From Paraburkholderia azotifigens (GTDB taxonomy: Bacteria > Pseudomonadota > Gammaproteobacteria > Burkholderiales > Burkholderiaceae), in contig NZ_VOQS01000005.1 in the NCBI RefSeq assembly GCF_007995085.1, positions 1,426,001 through 1,490,000 of the forward strand: a DNA stretch of 64,000 bases. The letters are read 5' to 3'. This document shows positions 26,493-35,403 of the stretch, one piece after another; positions within the stretch are counted from its first letter, which is position 1, and the number at the start of each line of letters is the position of its first letter. The translations under genes were made by a program, and so were the position numbers. The notes under the pieces are model-generated. The model was not told the origin of the DNA, did not search any database, and saw nothing but the letters and a program-made list of their open reading frames with translations.

Positions 26493-26770
26493 CAGAGAAC
26501 ACCCGTGGAAGAAACGAACAAACGCGTCAGCGCCTGCTGCGCGAAACGCAGCACCTCGCCACCCAGCCATCCGGACAACACCACCAGCGCGACCATCACG
26601 GCAATCAGCCGCACGGCGATGCCGATGTTCGAGTCCTGCACCTGCGTCACCGCCTGCAGGATCGCCACCGCAAGACCGACTACCGCCGCGGTCAGCACGA
26701 TGGGCAGCGACAGCAGCAGCACCAGCACGAGCGCCTGCTGCGTCAGATCGAGGATCGTCGAACTGGTCAT
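26492..26770 (-). CDS. sctS: T3S export-gate membrane protein SctS (FliQ/YscS family)
   Basis: SctS supplies four copies to the export gate. The 92-residue product has two membrane helices (about 10-38 and 52-72) around the conserved loop VAILQAVTQVQDSNIGIAVR, the exact FliQ-family pattern. It overlaps sctV by 4 bases and touches sctC by 1. Its place between sctV and sctC, away from sctR and sctT, is unusual. Confidence 0.95.
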   Translation of the reverse strand: MTSSTILDLTQQALVLVLLLSLPIVLTAAVVGLAVAILQAVTQVQDSNIGIAVRLIAVMVALVVLSGWLGGEVLRFAQQALTRLFVSSTGVL

Positions 26771-28962
26771 GGCGACGCCTCCGCCGTGCGCACGTCGGCC
26801 CCAGCGCCGACCGTGCCGTCATCGGGCGGATTCTTCACCCAGCCGACCGTATGCAACTGCACGTCCTCTTCGATCTCCTGATACGACAGCACGGACAGAT
26901 CGGGCAGGACCGGCTGCAGGATCGATTTCGTGTAACGGCGCGCGCCGAGCGCGACCATCACGGCAAGCCGCGCGTTACCGTGCTGTCCTGGCGACGCGCT
27001 CGATGCATTGACGATCGCGCGCACCTGTTCGCAGATGTCCTGCTTGACCGCACTCGACAGCGCGAGAAAATTGCCCTGCTTCGTGCGCATCACCGCGCTC
27101 TCGATGCGCTCCTGCAGATTCTGTTCGAACAGCACGACGCGCAGCTGCCGCGCGGCGCCCGCGTGCCGGTCGGTGATCATGCGCCTCAGGTCGATACGTA
27201 CGAGTTCCACCAGCGCGATCACATCGTCGGGCTCGTTCGGCGCCCACGTAATGAGGCTTTCGAAGATCACACGCAGGTTGCGGATCGGCACCTGTTCGGC
27301 GAGCAGACGCCGCAGCACTTCCGTTACGCGCTGCAAGGGCACGAGGCGCGTCAGTTCGCTCACGAGTTCGGGATGATCGCGCCGCACCAGATGCACGAGC
27401 GCCTGCGTCTCCTGAATGCCGAGCAGTTCGTCCGCGTGTTGCCGCACGATCTGCTCGATGTGCGCGGCCAGCACCGCTTCGTTCGACAGATGCCTGCCTT
27501 CGGGCGCAGCCGCCTGATCCGTCCTGATCCACAGCGCGGTCGCGAACGGGCCGAAAGCTTCTGCGGGCTGACGCTCCGCGCTTTCGGGCAGCGGCGATAC
27601 GCCGTCCCACAGCAGCCAGCCAGGCTTCAGTGCACCGTGCGCGGCGAGCACGTCTTGCAGATAGATGCGGTAGCTGCTGTCCGGCGCGCCTTCGTCGTCG
27701 TTGAGCGTGATACGCGGAAACACCGTGCCGATGTCGGCATCGACGCGCGCCTTCGCCGCCGACAGCGCCGACTGCAACTGCGCGAGATTGAGCGCGCTGC
27801 GCAGATCGGCGGCGAGCGTGACGGCGATCAGCGAAGTCACGCCCGCCACATGCGACACGCGCGCGGCTTGCCCTTCGCCTTGCGCGCTGTCGATGCGGCC
27901 TGCGATGTTGATCAGATTGAACGAAGGCGCGGCCGTGCGGCGACGCATCTGCATGAGCGCGACGCCGCCGAGCCCTAGCGCGATCAGCGCGAACGACCAC
28001 TTCGGAAAGCCGGGCACGAACAGGAAGCCTGCGAGCACGAGCGCCGCGATCAGCAGCGCGCGAGGATGCGCGCCCAGCTGTTCGCCGAGCTGCTCGCCCA
28101 GCTGGCGCTGGCGCGTATCGCGTGTCGCGACGCGTGTCGTCACGATGCCCGCCGCTATCGACACCAGCAGCGAGGGAATCTGCGAAGCCATGCCATCGCC
28201 CACGGTCAGGATCGCGTAACGCTGCAGCGCATCGCCGATGCTCATCTCGTGCATCACCGTGCCGACCGCGATGCCCGCGACGATGTTGATGAAGGCGATC
28301 ACGAGTCCCGCGATGGCGTCGCCCTTCACGAACTTCATCGCGCCGTCCATTGCGCCGTGCAACTGCGATTCCTGTTCGAGCTGTTCGCGGCGCTCGCGAG
28401 CTTCGTCGGCGCTGATGATCCCCGCACGCAGATCGGCGTCGATGCTCATCTGCTTGCCGGGCATCGCGTCGAGCGAGAAACGCGCACCGACTTCCGCGAC
28501 ACGCTCCGAGCCTTTTGCAATCACGATGAACTGCACGACGGCGATCACCAGAAACACCACGCCGCCCACCACGACGTTGTTGCCGACGACGAGCCGGCCG
28601 AATGCATCGATCACATGGCCTGCGTTCGCGTGCAGCAGGATCAGCTTGCAAGACGCGATATTCAGCGACAGCCGGAACAAGGTGGTGAACAGCAGCAGCG
28701 CCGGAAACGACGAGAAGCTCACGGCGGAGGGCACATAGGTGGAGACCGTCAGCAGCACCACGCTGACGGCGAGATTCAGCGAGATCATTCCATCGAGCGC
28801 AGCCTGCGGCAGCGGCAGGATGAACAACGCGATGACGGACACGATGAACGCCGCGAGAAACAGATCGGCGCGCGGCGCCGCGGCGCGTCGTGCGCCGGAC
28901 ACGCTCGCGCCGGCGGAAAACATCCGCTGCCAGCCGCGCGGAAGCGCTTTTGGATCTGCCAT
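26767..28962 (-). CDS. sctV: T3S export apparatus protein SctV (FlhA/YscV family)
   Basis: SctV forms the nonameric ring that receives substrates and converts proton flow into export. The 731-residue product has about eight N-terminal membrane segments, the FHIPEP-family signature (RLSLNIASCKLILLHANAG and GARFSLDAMPGKQMSIDADL), a linker with a GEQLGEQLG repeat and a large cytoplasmic domain ending in YQEIEEDVQLHTVGWV. ATG 28962 gives a normal length; the open frame upstream contains no family sequence. It is the first gene of the minus-strand T3S operon, so the operon promoter should lie in 28963-29226. Confidence 0.96.
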   Translation of the reverse strand: MADPKALPRGWQRMFSAGASVSGARRAAAPRADLFLAAFIVSVIALFILPLPQAALDGMISLNLAVSVVLLTVSTYVPSAVSFSSFPALLLFTTLFRLSLNIASCKLILLHANAGHVIDAFGRLVVGNNVVVGGVVFLVIAVVQFIVIAKGSERVAEVGARFSLDAMPGKQMSIDADLRAGIISADEARERREQLEQESQLHGAMDGAMKFVKGDAIAGLVIAFINIVAGIAVGTVMHEMSIGDALQRYAILTVGDGMASQIPSLLVSIAAGIVTTRVATRDTRQRQLGEQLGEQLGAHPRALLIAALVLAGFLFVPGFPKWSFALIALGLGGVALMQMRRRTAAPSFNLINIAGRIDSAQGEGQAARVSHVAGVTSLIAVTLAADLRSALNLAQLQSALSAAKARVDADIGTVFPRITLNDDEGAPDSSYRIYLQDVLAAHGALKPGWLLWDGVSPLPESAERQPAEAFGPFATALWIRTDQAAAPEGRHLSNEAVLAAHIEQIVRQHADELLGIQETQALVHLVRRDHPELVSELTRLVPLQRVTEVLRRLLAEQVPIRNLRVIFESLITWAPNEPDDVIALVELVRIDLRRMITDRHAGAARQLRVVLFEQNLQERIESAVMRTKQGNFLALSSAVKQDICEQVRAIVNASSASPGQHGNARLAVMVALGARRYTKSILQPVLPDLSVLSYQEIEEDVQLHTVGWVKNPPDDGTVGAGADVRTAEASP

Positions 28963-29226
28963 CGTCGAGTACCCGCTCCCTGTTTGAAACACGGTTTGTA
29001 CTATCTGTTGACGCTCGTCGTTATGGATTCGCTGTTGTTTGAATCGTGTTCCTCGGCGCACGGTTTCGCAGCGCGCGCGCGTTCCGATGCCCAATGGGGT
29101 ATCCGGATGCGAACGAGTGTAGCGGCGCCCGTCATGTGAAAAGTCCTTGCACCTCGTAGCCCGCGCGCCGCTTTGACAGTGAAGCGCGCGTGCCACTACG
29201 AAACGCGCGAATCCCTCAGCGAACGG
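28963..29226 (-). promoter_or_regulatory. Leader region of the minus-strand T3S operon
   Basis: This 264-base gap separates a LuxR-type gene from sctV on the same strand and should hold the promoter for the 13-gene T3S operon. A GGGAG lies about 13 bases before the sctV ATG. I found no perfect TTCG-N16-TTCG hrp box and no clear sigma-54 site. The assignment rests on position only. Confidence 0.35.
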
Positions 29227-30075
29227 TCATGCGCGCGACCGGCGCGCGGCCAGATAGGCAAGCTGCGCGCGATTCTGCACCTTGAAAAGACGCTCGAGCG
29301 TCTGGATGTGATAGCCGACCTTATGCAGCGAAAGATGCAGCGCATCGGCGATATCCTGATCGGGCAGGCCTTGCACGAGCCGCTCCAATACCGCTTCCTG
29401 CTCGGGGTCGAGCACGATGGCGCGGACCTGCTGGACACGCGCCGCAACGAACGGCTGCGCGAAGCGATGCACGGCGAGGCTCACGGCGAGCGCCGTGCCG
29501 ACCACGCGGTCATTGATCCAGTCTGCATCGCGCAGCTCGGACGTGAGCCCGACGCCTACGCTCAAATCGAGTTGCGGCGCCGACAGGCTGAAGATCACAC
29601 CGCTGTTCATGCCGTGTGCACGCAGCGATGCGGCAAGCGCGAGTGCGCGGCGATCGCCCGTGCGTTGCGCGTCTTCGTCGAGACGGTCGAGTTGCCATGC
29701 GACAGGAAAGCCGCTTTGCAGCACTTCGGCAAAACGCGGATCGGACGCGTACCACATGCCGTCGAAATAAGACTGCATGAAAGAAACGGGCGCGAGATCG
29801 CGCAATACATAAGCGTGCAATACACGCTGTCCAATCATTTCATATGCGCCGTAACTCAACGTGCTGAAACCCGCCGCTCTCATGCGCGCATGGATTTGAC
29901 AAAAATCGAGTTGAAACGGGTCGGTTTTTCCGACTGTTAAATGTGTGGCGGTAATTCCGCCATTGTCGATGCCGTGCCCGTTCTCTTCGTTGCGTGCCTG
30001 AAGCGCATCCCAGTGCGCCTGTACTTCGGCCTGCGAGAACCATTCGACAAGGGGTTCGCCGTCTTGTGCTGTCAT
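29227..30075 (-). CDS. LuxR-family regulator with autoinducer-binding domain (LuxR solo 1)
   Basis: This 282-residue transcription factor has an N-terminal autoinducer-binding-like domain (about 55-200) and a C-terminal GerE/LuxR helix-turn-helix (about 220-278, with PEQEAVLERLVQGLPDQDIADALHLS-type pattern). The Asp-Pro pair and a downstream Trp used by LuxR proteins for acyl-homoserine lactone contact are present in a SDPRF...PVAWQ setting. No luxI gene is in the window, so it is a solo or senses a signal made elsewhere. It is transcribed toward sctV, 264 bases away, and divergently from a second LuxR, which suggests control of the T3S operon (inference). Confidence 0.88.
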   Translation of the reverse strand: MTAQDGEPLVEWFSQAEVQAHWDALQARNEENGHGIDNGGITATHLTVGKTDPFQLDFCQIHARMRAAGFSTLSYGAYEMIGQRVLHAYVLRDLAPVSFMQSYFDGMWYASDPRFAEVLQSGFPVAWQLDRLDEDAQRTGDRRALALAASLRAHGMNSGVIFSLSAPQLDLSVGVGLTSELRDADWINDRVVGTALAVSLAVHRFAQPFVAARVQQVRAIVLDPEQEAVLERLVQGLPDQDIADALHLSLHKVGYHIQTLERLFKVQNRAQLAYLAARRSRA

Positions 30076-30376
30076 GGGGCGGTTGCTCTCTTATTCTGTT
30101 TCACTTCATTTCGAACCCCGATATGTCCTTGGTCTTTTTATATGTACCGGACTTATTGTTTTTCTTTTTTTTTAGCCCTTTCGCTTACGACATATTACGT
30201 GAGCATTCTTTCGTATGTACAATGCCCCCGAAACCTTTACTGCTTCCTTAGTGCTTCCATTCACTGCTCAGATTCATTTCGTCGTTACACGCGCGCGGCA
30301 CGATCTCTACGCTACAAGACCGTTGATTCGCGGTCCTGCGTGAAATCCGATGCTGCCCGCATCGAGGACTGCGCCA
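30076..30376. promoter_or_regulatory. AT-rich divergent promoter region between two LuxR genes
   Basis: This 301-base spacer contains a marked AT-rich stretch (about 30080-30240) with a run of nine T in an almost pure T tract near 30160-30173, unlike the GC-rich surroundings. The heptamer TATGTAC occurs twice (30141-30147 and 30214-30220). No canonical lux box was found. It must carry the promoters of both regulators. The AT-rich stretch may bind H-NS-type silencers or mark foreign DNA. Confidence 0.45.
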
Positions 30377-31273
30377 ATGTCTGAAGTCGTGTCGATACCA
30401 CACTCTGCATCCCGCAACATCGCGCTGTGCGCAAACGCCTGTGCATCGGACGATGCCGCGCGCCGCATTCCCGTGGTCTGGTACAACGATTCGAAGCAGG
30501 CGGCCGTCGAGCAGAGAGACGCGCCCCGTCTCGGCGTCGCGCAGATTCTGTCGAGCGCGCAGAGCGAAGCCGAGCGCGCGCGCATCGTATCGAGTCTGCT
30601 GCATCTGACGGGCTTTTCGACCTTCGCCTATTTCGCGCTCGAATTCTCGGGCGACCGTGTGCAAAGGCTCTTTCTGCACGAGGCCTTCACGCCCTCCACG
30701 TATCGCGGCGAGTATGTGCATCGTCATCACTTCGATGTCGATCCGCGCACGTTCGGCGCGCGCATGTGCAGCATGCCGATTGTGTGGGACTTGCGCAATC
30801 TGCGTCAGCAAGGCGAGCGTCACGGACTCGCATTGCCCGACGAGCGCGAAGCGTTCGCCGACTTCCTGCAGACCATGCGCGACGATGCGATGTGCAGCGG
30901 CATCATGTATTCGATGGCGATGCCGGGCACGCGCCTTCATGCGTTCATGAGCTTTACCGCGCCGCGCCGCAATCGCGACTGGATTACATCGGCGACCGTT
31001 GAACAGGCGCTATCGATCGGCTTGTCGGTTCACAAGTTCGGATCTCCGAAACTGATCACGGCTGCGCGCGAGCACGCGGCGCACAGTCTCACCGCGTTCG
31101 AACAGAAGCTGCTGACGGGGATCGCCGAGGGCGCTTCAGACAAGGAGATCGGGCGGCGGCTCGATACGAGCGCGCACAATGTCGACTACCATCTGCGCAA
31201 GCTGCGCAAACGCTTCGGCGTGTCGAACCGGATCGAACTGACGTATCTGACGTCGAAGATGGAACTGATCTGA
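30377..31273 (+). CDS. LuxR-family regulator with autoinducer-binding domain (LuxR solo 2)
   Basis: This is a 298-residue regulator divergent from the first LuxR gene. ATG 30377 is preceded by GAGG at 8 bases. The signal domain (about 65-220) keeps the Asp-Pro pair (HHFDVDPRTF) and the Trp (MPIVWDL). The C-terminal helix-turn-helix (about 235-290) reads LTAFEQKLLTGIAEGASDKEIG and then a DNA-recognition helix with HNVDYHLRKLRKRFG. The two proteins align end to end and are probably old paralogues. No luxI is nearby. It may regulate the T3S locus, itself or its divergent partner; this is inferred from position. Confidence 0.88.
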   Translation: MSEVVSIPHSASRNIALCANACASDDAARRIPVVWYNDSKQAAVEQRDAPRLGVAQILSSAQSEAERARIVSSLLHLTGFSTFAYFALEFSGDRVQRLFLHEAFTPSTYRGEYVHRHHFDVDPRTFGARMCSMPIVWDLRNLRQQGERHGLALPDEREAFADFLQTMRDDAMCSGIMYSMAMPGTRLHAFMSFTAPRRNRDWITSATVEQALSIGLSVHKFGSPKLITAAREHAAHSLTAFEQKLLTGIAEGASDKEIGRRLDTSAHNVDYHLRKLRKRFGVSNRIELTYLTSKMELI

Positions 31274-31395
31274 GCAGCCGTTACCCCATCGCCGTCCGCA
31301 TTTCCCGATGCAATCAGAAGCTTGCCGGCGTTGCCGCACGATCTGATAATTGACAGCACACGTCGCCAGACGGTGTCGGCATCGAGGAGAAATGC

Positions 31396-32316
31396 GTGAA
31401 CCGCATTGATCGCCTCCTGGTAAAGTTCGCGGCAGCCCAGAACCTCACTCACTGGCTGCACTCGTGCGTCTGGCTCACTGTGCTCGTGTTGCCGGGCACG
31501 GCAACCGCGATGGACTTCAAGGTTGTTGTGTCGCCGCAGGTCCATCTGAGAGTCGTAATGGCTGAAGGGAGGATTCAGGATGGCGACGCCGAGAAATTCG
31601 CGGCCGCGGCCAAAAGGGCCGACCGCGACGACGAAGGCCTCGTCGTCCTCTTCCTGAACAGCCCGGGCGGAAATGTCGAAGCCGCGTTTCGCGTGGTCGA
31701 TGCGATGGACAAAGTGCGCGTCTACACGGCCGTTCCTGACCATGCGAAGTGTGCGTCCGCTTGCGCTTCGATCCTGTTCGCTTCGGGGGAACGACGAAGT
31801 GTCATGGGCAATGGCTTGCTCGGCTTTCACAGCTGCTACCGGCGCGATGCGAAAGGCTACGCGGCGGACTCGCTTTGCAACGAAATCATCGCAGCCAATG
31901 CCATGCAAAGGGGCGTAAGCCAGGCAGCCATCAATCGATTCGTCAAGCGCTATGGCGCGGGAGACATGGCATGGGTCGGGCGCGACATCGCTTGCAAGTC
32001 GTTGCAGGGCTTATGCAAGCCCGGGCTGCTCGAAACCCGCTATCAAGCGAAGGCTGCGCCGGCACACGCTGCTGATTGCAGCAAGCTCGCGTCGGTCCAG
32101 GCGCAGCTCATTTGCGCAGACGCGGAGTTGACCCGCATCGACAAGACGTTGGCTGAACTCTATGGTCAGAAGATGAAGACCTCGTCCAACAAGAACCGGC
32201 TGCGCGCCGATCAACGGACATGGATCCGCAGTTCGCGCGACGCGTGTACTGACAAAGACTGTCTGCTGCGCAGCTATCGCATGCGCATCGCTGAACTGAA
32301 GCGGATGCCGTCATAG
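31396..32316 (+). CDS. Secreted ClpP-like (COG3904-type) protein fused to an LprI-like domain
   Basis: The 306-residue product starts at GTG 31396 behind a GAGGAG site. It has a signal segment (about 18-40). The middle (about 45-215) looks like a ClpP/SppA-fold periplasmic hydrolase: NSPGGNVEAAFRVVDAM forms the oxyanion-type loop and Ser121 in KCASAC is the probable nucleophile. The C-terminus (about 228-300) carries the Cys pairs and QLICADAELTRIDKTLAELY...W..SRDAC pattern of the LprI/DUF1311 family, often an inhibitor-like module. Combining the two in one chain is unusual. It is expected to be periplasmic. Substrate unknown. Confidence 0.7.
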   Translation: MNRIDRLLVKFAAAQNLTHWLHSCVWLTVLVLPGTATAMDFKVVVSPQVHLRVVMAEGRIQDGDAEKFAAAAKRADRDDEGLVVLFLNSPGGNVEAAFRVVDAMDKVRVYTAVPDHAKCASACASILFASGERRSVMGNGLLGFHSCYRRDAKGYAADSLCNEIIAANAMQRGVSQAAINRFVKRYGAGDMAWVGRDIACKSLQGLCKPGLLETRYQAKAAPAHAADCSKLASVQAQLICADAELTRIDKTLAELYGQKMKTSSNKNRLRADQRTWIRSSRDACTDKDCLLRSYRMRIAELKRMPS

Positions 32317-32343
32317 CGGTCGTCGTTGCTTTCCAGTGCGGCC

Positions 32344-34863
32344 TCAGGTCACGAGCGGCGCGCTGAGCCCCTGATCGAGCGCGACTCGCATCGGCGAAAT
32401 GTTCCAGATTCGCTCACAGTACTCGCCAATCGCGCGATCCGACGAGAACTTCCCTGAATGCGCCGTGTTGAGAATCGACATCCGCGTCCACCGGACGGGA
32501 TCCTGCCACGCGCCGCTCACGCGCTCCTGACACGCGACATAATCCGCATAGTCCGCGAGCACGAGAAACGGATCGGAATTGAGCAGGTTATCGACAAGCG
32601 GACGGAACACCTGCCGGTCGCCGCGCGAAAAATATCCGCCCGAGATCAGATCGAGTGTCTCGCGCAATTCCGCGTTGCCCTCCGCATATTGCGCGGGCCG
32701 ATAACCTTCGCGCTTCACGCGCTCAACCTGTTCGGCCGTCAGACCGAAAAGAAAAAAGTTCTCATGGCCTGCTTCGTCGCGGATCTCGATGTTCGCGCCG
32801 TCCAGCGTGCCGACCGTGAGCGCGCCGTTCATCATGAACTTCATGTTCCCTGTTCCGGATGCTTCCTTGCCGGCAGTTGAAATCTGCTCAGACACGTCAG
32901 CGGCAGGATAGATGAAGTGTGCGTTCTTTACATTGAAATCGGGAAAGAACACGACCTTGAGTCTGCCATTCACCGCCGGGTCATTGTTGACGACTTCCGC
33001 GATGCCCGTAATCAGCCTGATCATCAGCTTCGCCATCGCATAGCCAGGCGCCGCCTTTCCGCCGAAGATGAAGCAGCGCGGCGCAGCGCCTTGCCCGCGA
33101 TTGCGCCGCAAGCGCTGATAAAGCGTGATGATGTACAGCGCGTTCAGATGCTGTCGCTTGTACTCGTGAATGCGCTTCACCTGAATGTCGAACAGCGCAT
33201 CCGGCTCGACGGCGATGTTCGTGGCTTCGTGGATACGCTTCGCCAGTATTCTCTTGTTCGACCGTTTGACGTCACGCCACTTCTCCTGAAACGCCCGGTC
33301 GCCGGCATAGGCGTCGAGCGCCTTCAGGCGCGTGAGGTCGGTGACCCAGCCTTTCCCGATCGTTTCGTCGAGCAGGCTGGCGAGCCCCGGATTGCTCAAC
33401 AGCATGAACCGGCGCGGCGTGACGCCGTTGGTCACGTTGAGAAAACGCTCGGGCCACATCTCGGCGAAGTCTCGCAGCACGGTTTGTCTGAGCAAAGTCG
33501 AATGCAACCCGGCAACGCCGTTGACGGCATGGCTGCCGACCGTCGACAGATGCGCCATGCGGATTTTCTTATCGCCGTGCTCGTCGATCAGCGATATGCG
33601 CGCAACACGCGCTTCGTCGCCGGGAAATTTGCGCCGCACTGTTTCGAGGAAACGGCGGTTGATCTCATAGACGATCTCGAGCAGACGCGGCAGCAACTGA
33701 CCAAACAGCGGCAATCCCCAGGTTTCGAGCGCCTCAGGTAAAAGCGTGTGGTTGGTGTATGCCAGTGTTCGGCATGTGATCTCCCATGCCTCGTCCCATG
33801 GCATCATCCGCACGTCTACGAGCAGACGCATCAGTTCAGCAACCGCGATGGAAGGATGCGTGTCGTTCAGTTGCACCGTGAACATATCCGCGAAACGTGC
33901 AACGGGTTCGCCCTTCAGGTCGAGAATGCGCAACATGTCCTGCAGCGAGCAGGACACGAAGAAATACTGCTGCGCGAGGCGCAGCCGCTTGCCCGCCTCG
34001 GGCTCGTCGTTGGGATACAGCACCTTCGAAAGCGTTTCGGAGATGACCTTCTCCTGCACGGCCTGGTAATAATCGCCCGCATTGAAGTCCTGCAGGTCGA
34101 ACGATTCGACGGCTTCGCTCTTCCATAAACGAAGCGTGTTGCAGGTATTGACGCGAAACCCGAGCATCGGCGTATCGCAGGCAACGCCCTTGACCATGCG
34201 TGCCGGCACCCAGCGCACCGTATAGCGGCCGCATTCATCCGTCGCGCTCTCGGTATGGCCGCCAAAGGCCACGTAATAGGCCACGTTCGGGCGCACGATT
34301 TCCCATGGATTGCCCTTCTGCAGCCATTTGTCGGTCACCTCCACCTGACAGCCGTCGCGAATCTCCTGATCGAAGATACCGAATTCATAGCGGATGCCAT
34401 AACCGACTGACGGGATTTCAAGCGTCGCGAGCGAGTCGAGATAACAGGCCGCAAGCCGCCCCAGCCCGCCATTCCCGAGCCCCGGTTCTTCTTCGATTGC
34501 GAGCAGCGCGTCGAGGTCCTGGCCAAGAGAGCGCATGGCTGCGCGCGCGTTGTCCTCGATACCGAGGTTGACCAGATTGTTGCCGAGCTGGGGCCCTATC
34601 AGGAATTCTGCAGACAGGTAGCATGCCACCCGCAATTCGCGCGCGGCGTATGTCTGTATCGTCGCGGCCCAGCGCGCCAGCATGCGGTCGCGCACGCTGT
34701 AGGCAAGCGCCATGTACCAGTCATGCGGCGTCGCAATGCCCGGCGGGCGGGCCTGCAGGCAGATCAGGTTGTCGAGTATGCCGTGGCGCAACGCGTCGAC
34801 GTCCATTCCGCTGCGAGCCGAATCCGCACTCAGAGTGATGCTCGACGTCGCAGCAGTGGTCAC
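32344..34863 (-). CDS. glgP: Glycogen (maltodextrin) phosphorylase
   Basis: This enzyme releases glucose-1-phosphate from alpha-1,4-glucans. The 839-residue product is full length, with family blocks YLSAEFLIGPQLGNNL, EEEPGLGNGGLGRLAACYLDS, QLNDTHPSIAVAELMR, VKRIHEYKRQHLN and the pyridoxal-phosphate site EASGTGNMKFMMNG. No glycogen branching, synthase or debranching gene is next to it, so it stands alone here. Glucose-1-phosphate is the substrate of RmlA in the downstream cluster, a possible but unproven link. Confidence 0.97.
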   Translation of the reverse strand: MTTAATSSITLSADSARSGMDVDALRHGILDNLICLQARPPGIATPHDWYMALAYSVRDRMLARWAATIQTYAARELRVACYLSAEFLIGPQLGNNLVNLGIEDNARAAMRSLGQDLDALLAIEEEPGLGNGGLGRLAACYLDSLATLEIPSVGYGIRYEFGIFDQEIRDGCQVEVTDKWLQKGNPWEIVRPNVAYYVAFGGHTESATDECGRYTVRWVPARMVKGVACDTPMLGFRVNTCNTLRLWKSEAVESFDLQDFNAGDYYQAVQEKVISETLSKVLYPNDEPEAGKRLRLAQQYFFVSCSLQDMLRILDLKGEPVARFADMFTVQLNDTHPSIAVAELMRLLVDVRMMPWDEAWEITCRTLAYTNHTLLPEALETWGLPLFGQLLPRLLEIVYEINRRFLETVRRKFPGDEARVARISLIDEHGDKKIRMAHLSTVGSHAVNGVAGLHSTLLRQTVLRDFAEMWPERFLNVTNGVTPRRFMLLSNPGLASLLDETIGKGWVTDLTRLKALDAYAGDRAFQEKWRDVKRSNKRILAKRIHEATNIAVEPDALFDIQVKRIHEYKRQHLNALYIITLYQRLRRNRGQGAAPRCFIFGGKAAPGYAMAKLMIRLITGIAEVVNNDPAVNGRLKVVFFPDFNVKNAHFIYPAADVSEQISTAGKEASGTGNMKFMMNGALTVGTLDGANIEIRDEAGHENFFLFGLTAEQVERVKREGYRPAQYAEGNAELRETLDLISGGYFSRGDRQVFRPLVDNLLNSDPFLVLADYADYVACQERVSGAWQDPVRWTRMSILNTAHSGKFSSDRAIGEYCERIWNISPMRVALDQGLSAPLVT

Positions 34864-35059
34864 CGTGCTTCCCCTTGTTGCGTCGCCTCAAGGCTTCAGT
34901 CGAGCCATGCATGTGAAGCGGCCGTTAAAGCAGAATACGTTACGGGGACTGCATTTCAAGGGCTATTCCACATGCAGCGTTTCGCCAACCGGCATCGTCA
35001 CGGAGGCGAGCCGGTGCAGCCGTCACATGCATTCGACTATGCGGCGCTTAAAGCGCCGC
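34864..35059. other. Intergenic stretch, nothing identified
   Basis: This is the spacer upstream of glgP. Several overlapping open frames occur but have no ribosome site or family features. It should contain the glgP promoter, which I could not place. Confidence 0.3.
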
Positions 35060-35251
35060 TCAGGATCCCGCTGACTGAGCAGTTGCCCCTGATAATCTGG
35101 GAGGCGGCTGCGAGGCCATGGACCCGTCTTCGCCGGAGACAGAAACGGCGGGCGGCGCAACAACGGCCGACGGGGGCGGCGAGACGGCAGCGTCGACAAG
35201 AAATCCACTCGATGTGAGGAAGATTGCGAGTAAAAGTACGAATTCCATCAT
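35060..35251 (-). CDS. Possible small exported or membrane-anchored protein
   Basis: This 63-residue frame begins MMEFVLLLAIFLTSSGF, a convincing signal or anchor helix (about 4-22). A Pro/Ser/Ala/Val-rich, low-complexity remainder follows. A GAGG element lies 5 to 8 bases before the tandem ATG codons. It stands alone in the 700-base gap between glgP and rmlB. I do not recognise a family. It may be chance coding in GC-rich DNA, but the N-terminus is better than expected by chance. Confidence 0.35.
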   Translation of the reverse strand: MMEFVLLLAIFLTSSGFLVDAAVSPPPSAVVAPPAVSVSGEDGSMASQPPPRLSGATAQSAGS

Positions 35252-35319
35252 GTGCCTCGTCTATGTCAAGGGTCCCTTCCGGCATCGCGCCGGCGTTCGT
35301 AGGTGGCAGATGCTTGCTA

Positions 35320-35349
35320 ATGACACCGGCAAATATGACACCGGCAAAT
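35320..35349. repeat. Two exact copies of a 15-bp direct repeat
   Basis: The 15-mer ATGACACCGGCAAAT occurs twice in tandem (35320-35334 and 35335-35349) in the non-coding gap between glgP and rmlB. Function unknown; it may be a regulator-binding pair or a slippage product. Confidence 0.7.
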
Positions 35350-35403
35350 ATCGAGTCTGAAATATCCATCAGATCAAGGATATCGTGCAGATCACGGACA
35401 TGA

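Noticed and set aside
24060..27011. Plus-strand open frame of 983 codons opposite sctD/sctC/sctS
   Set aside because: Shadow of well-identified T3S genes; low-complexity Arg/His/Ala sequence.
29227..32316. Search for a luxI-type signal synthase near the LuxR genes
   Set aside because: None of the neighbouring frames shows the LuxI pattern; the next gene is a ClpP-like protein.
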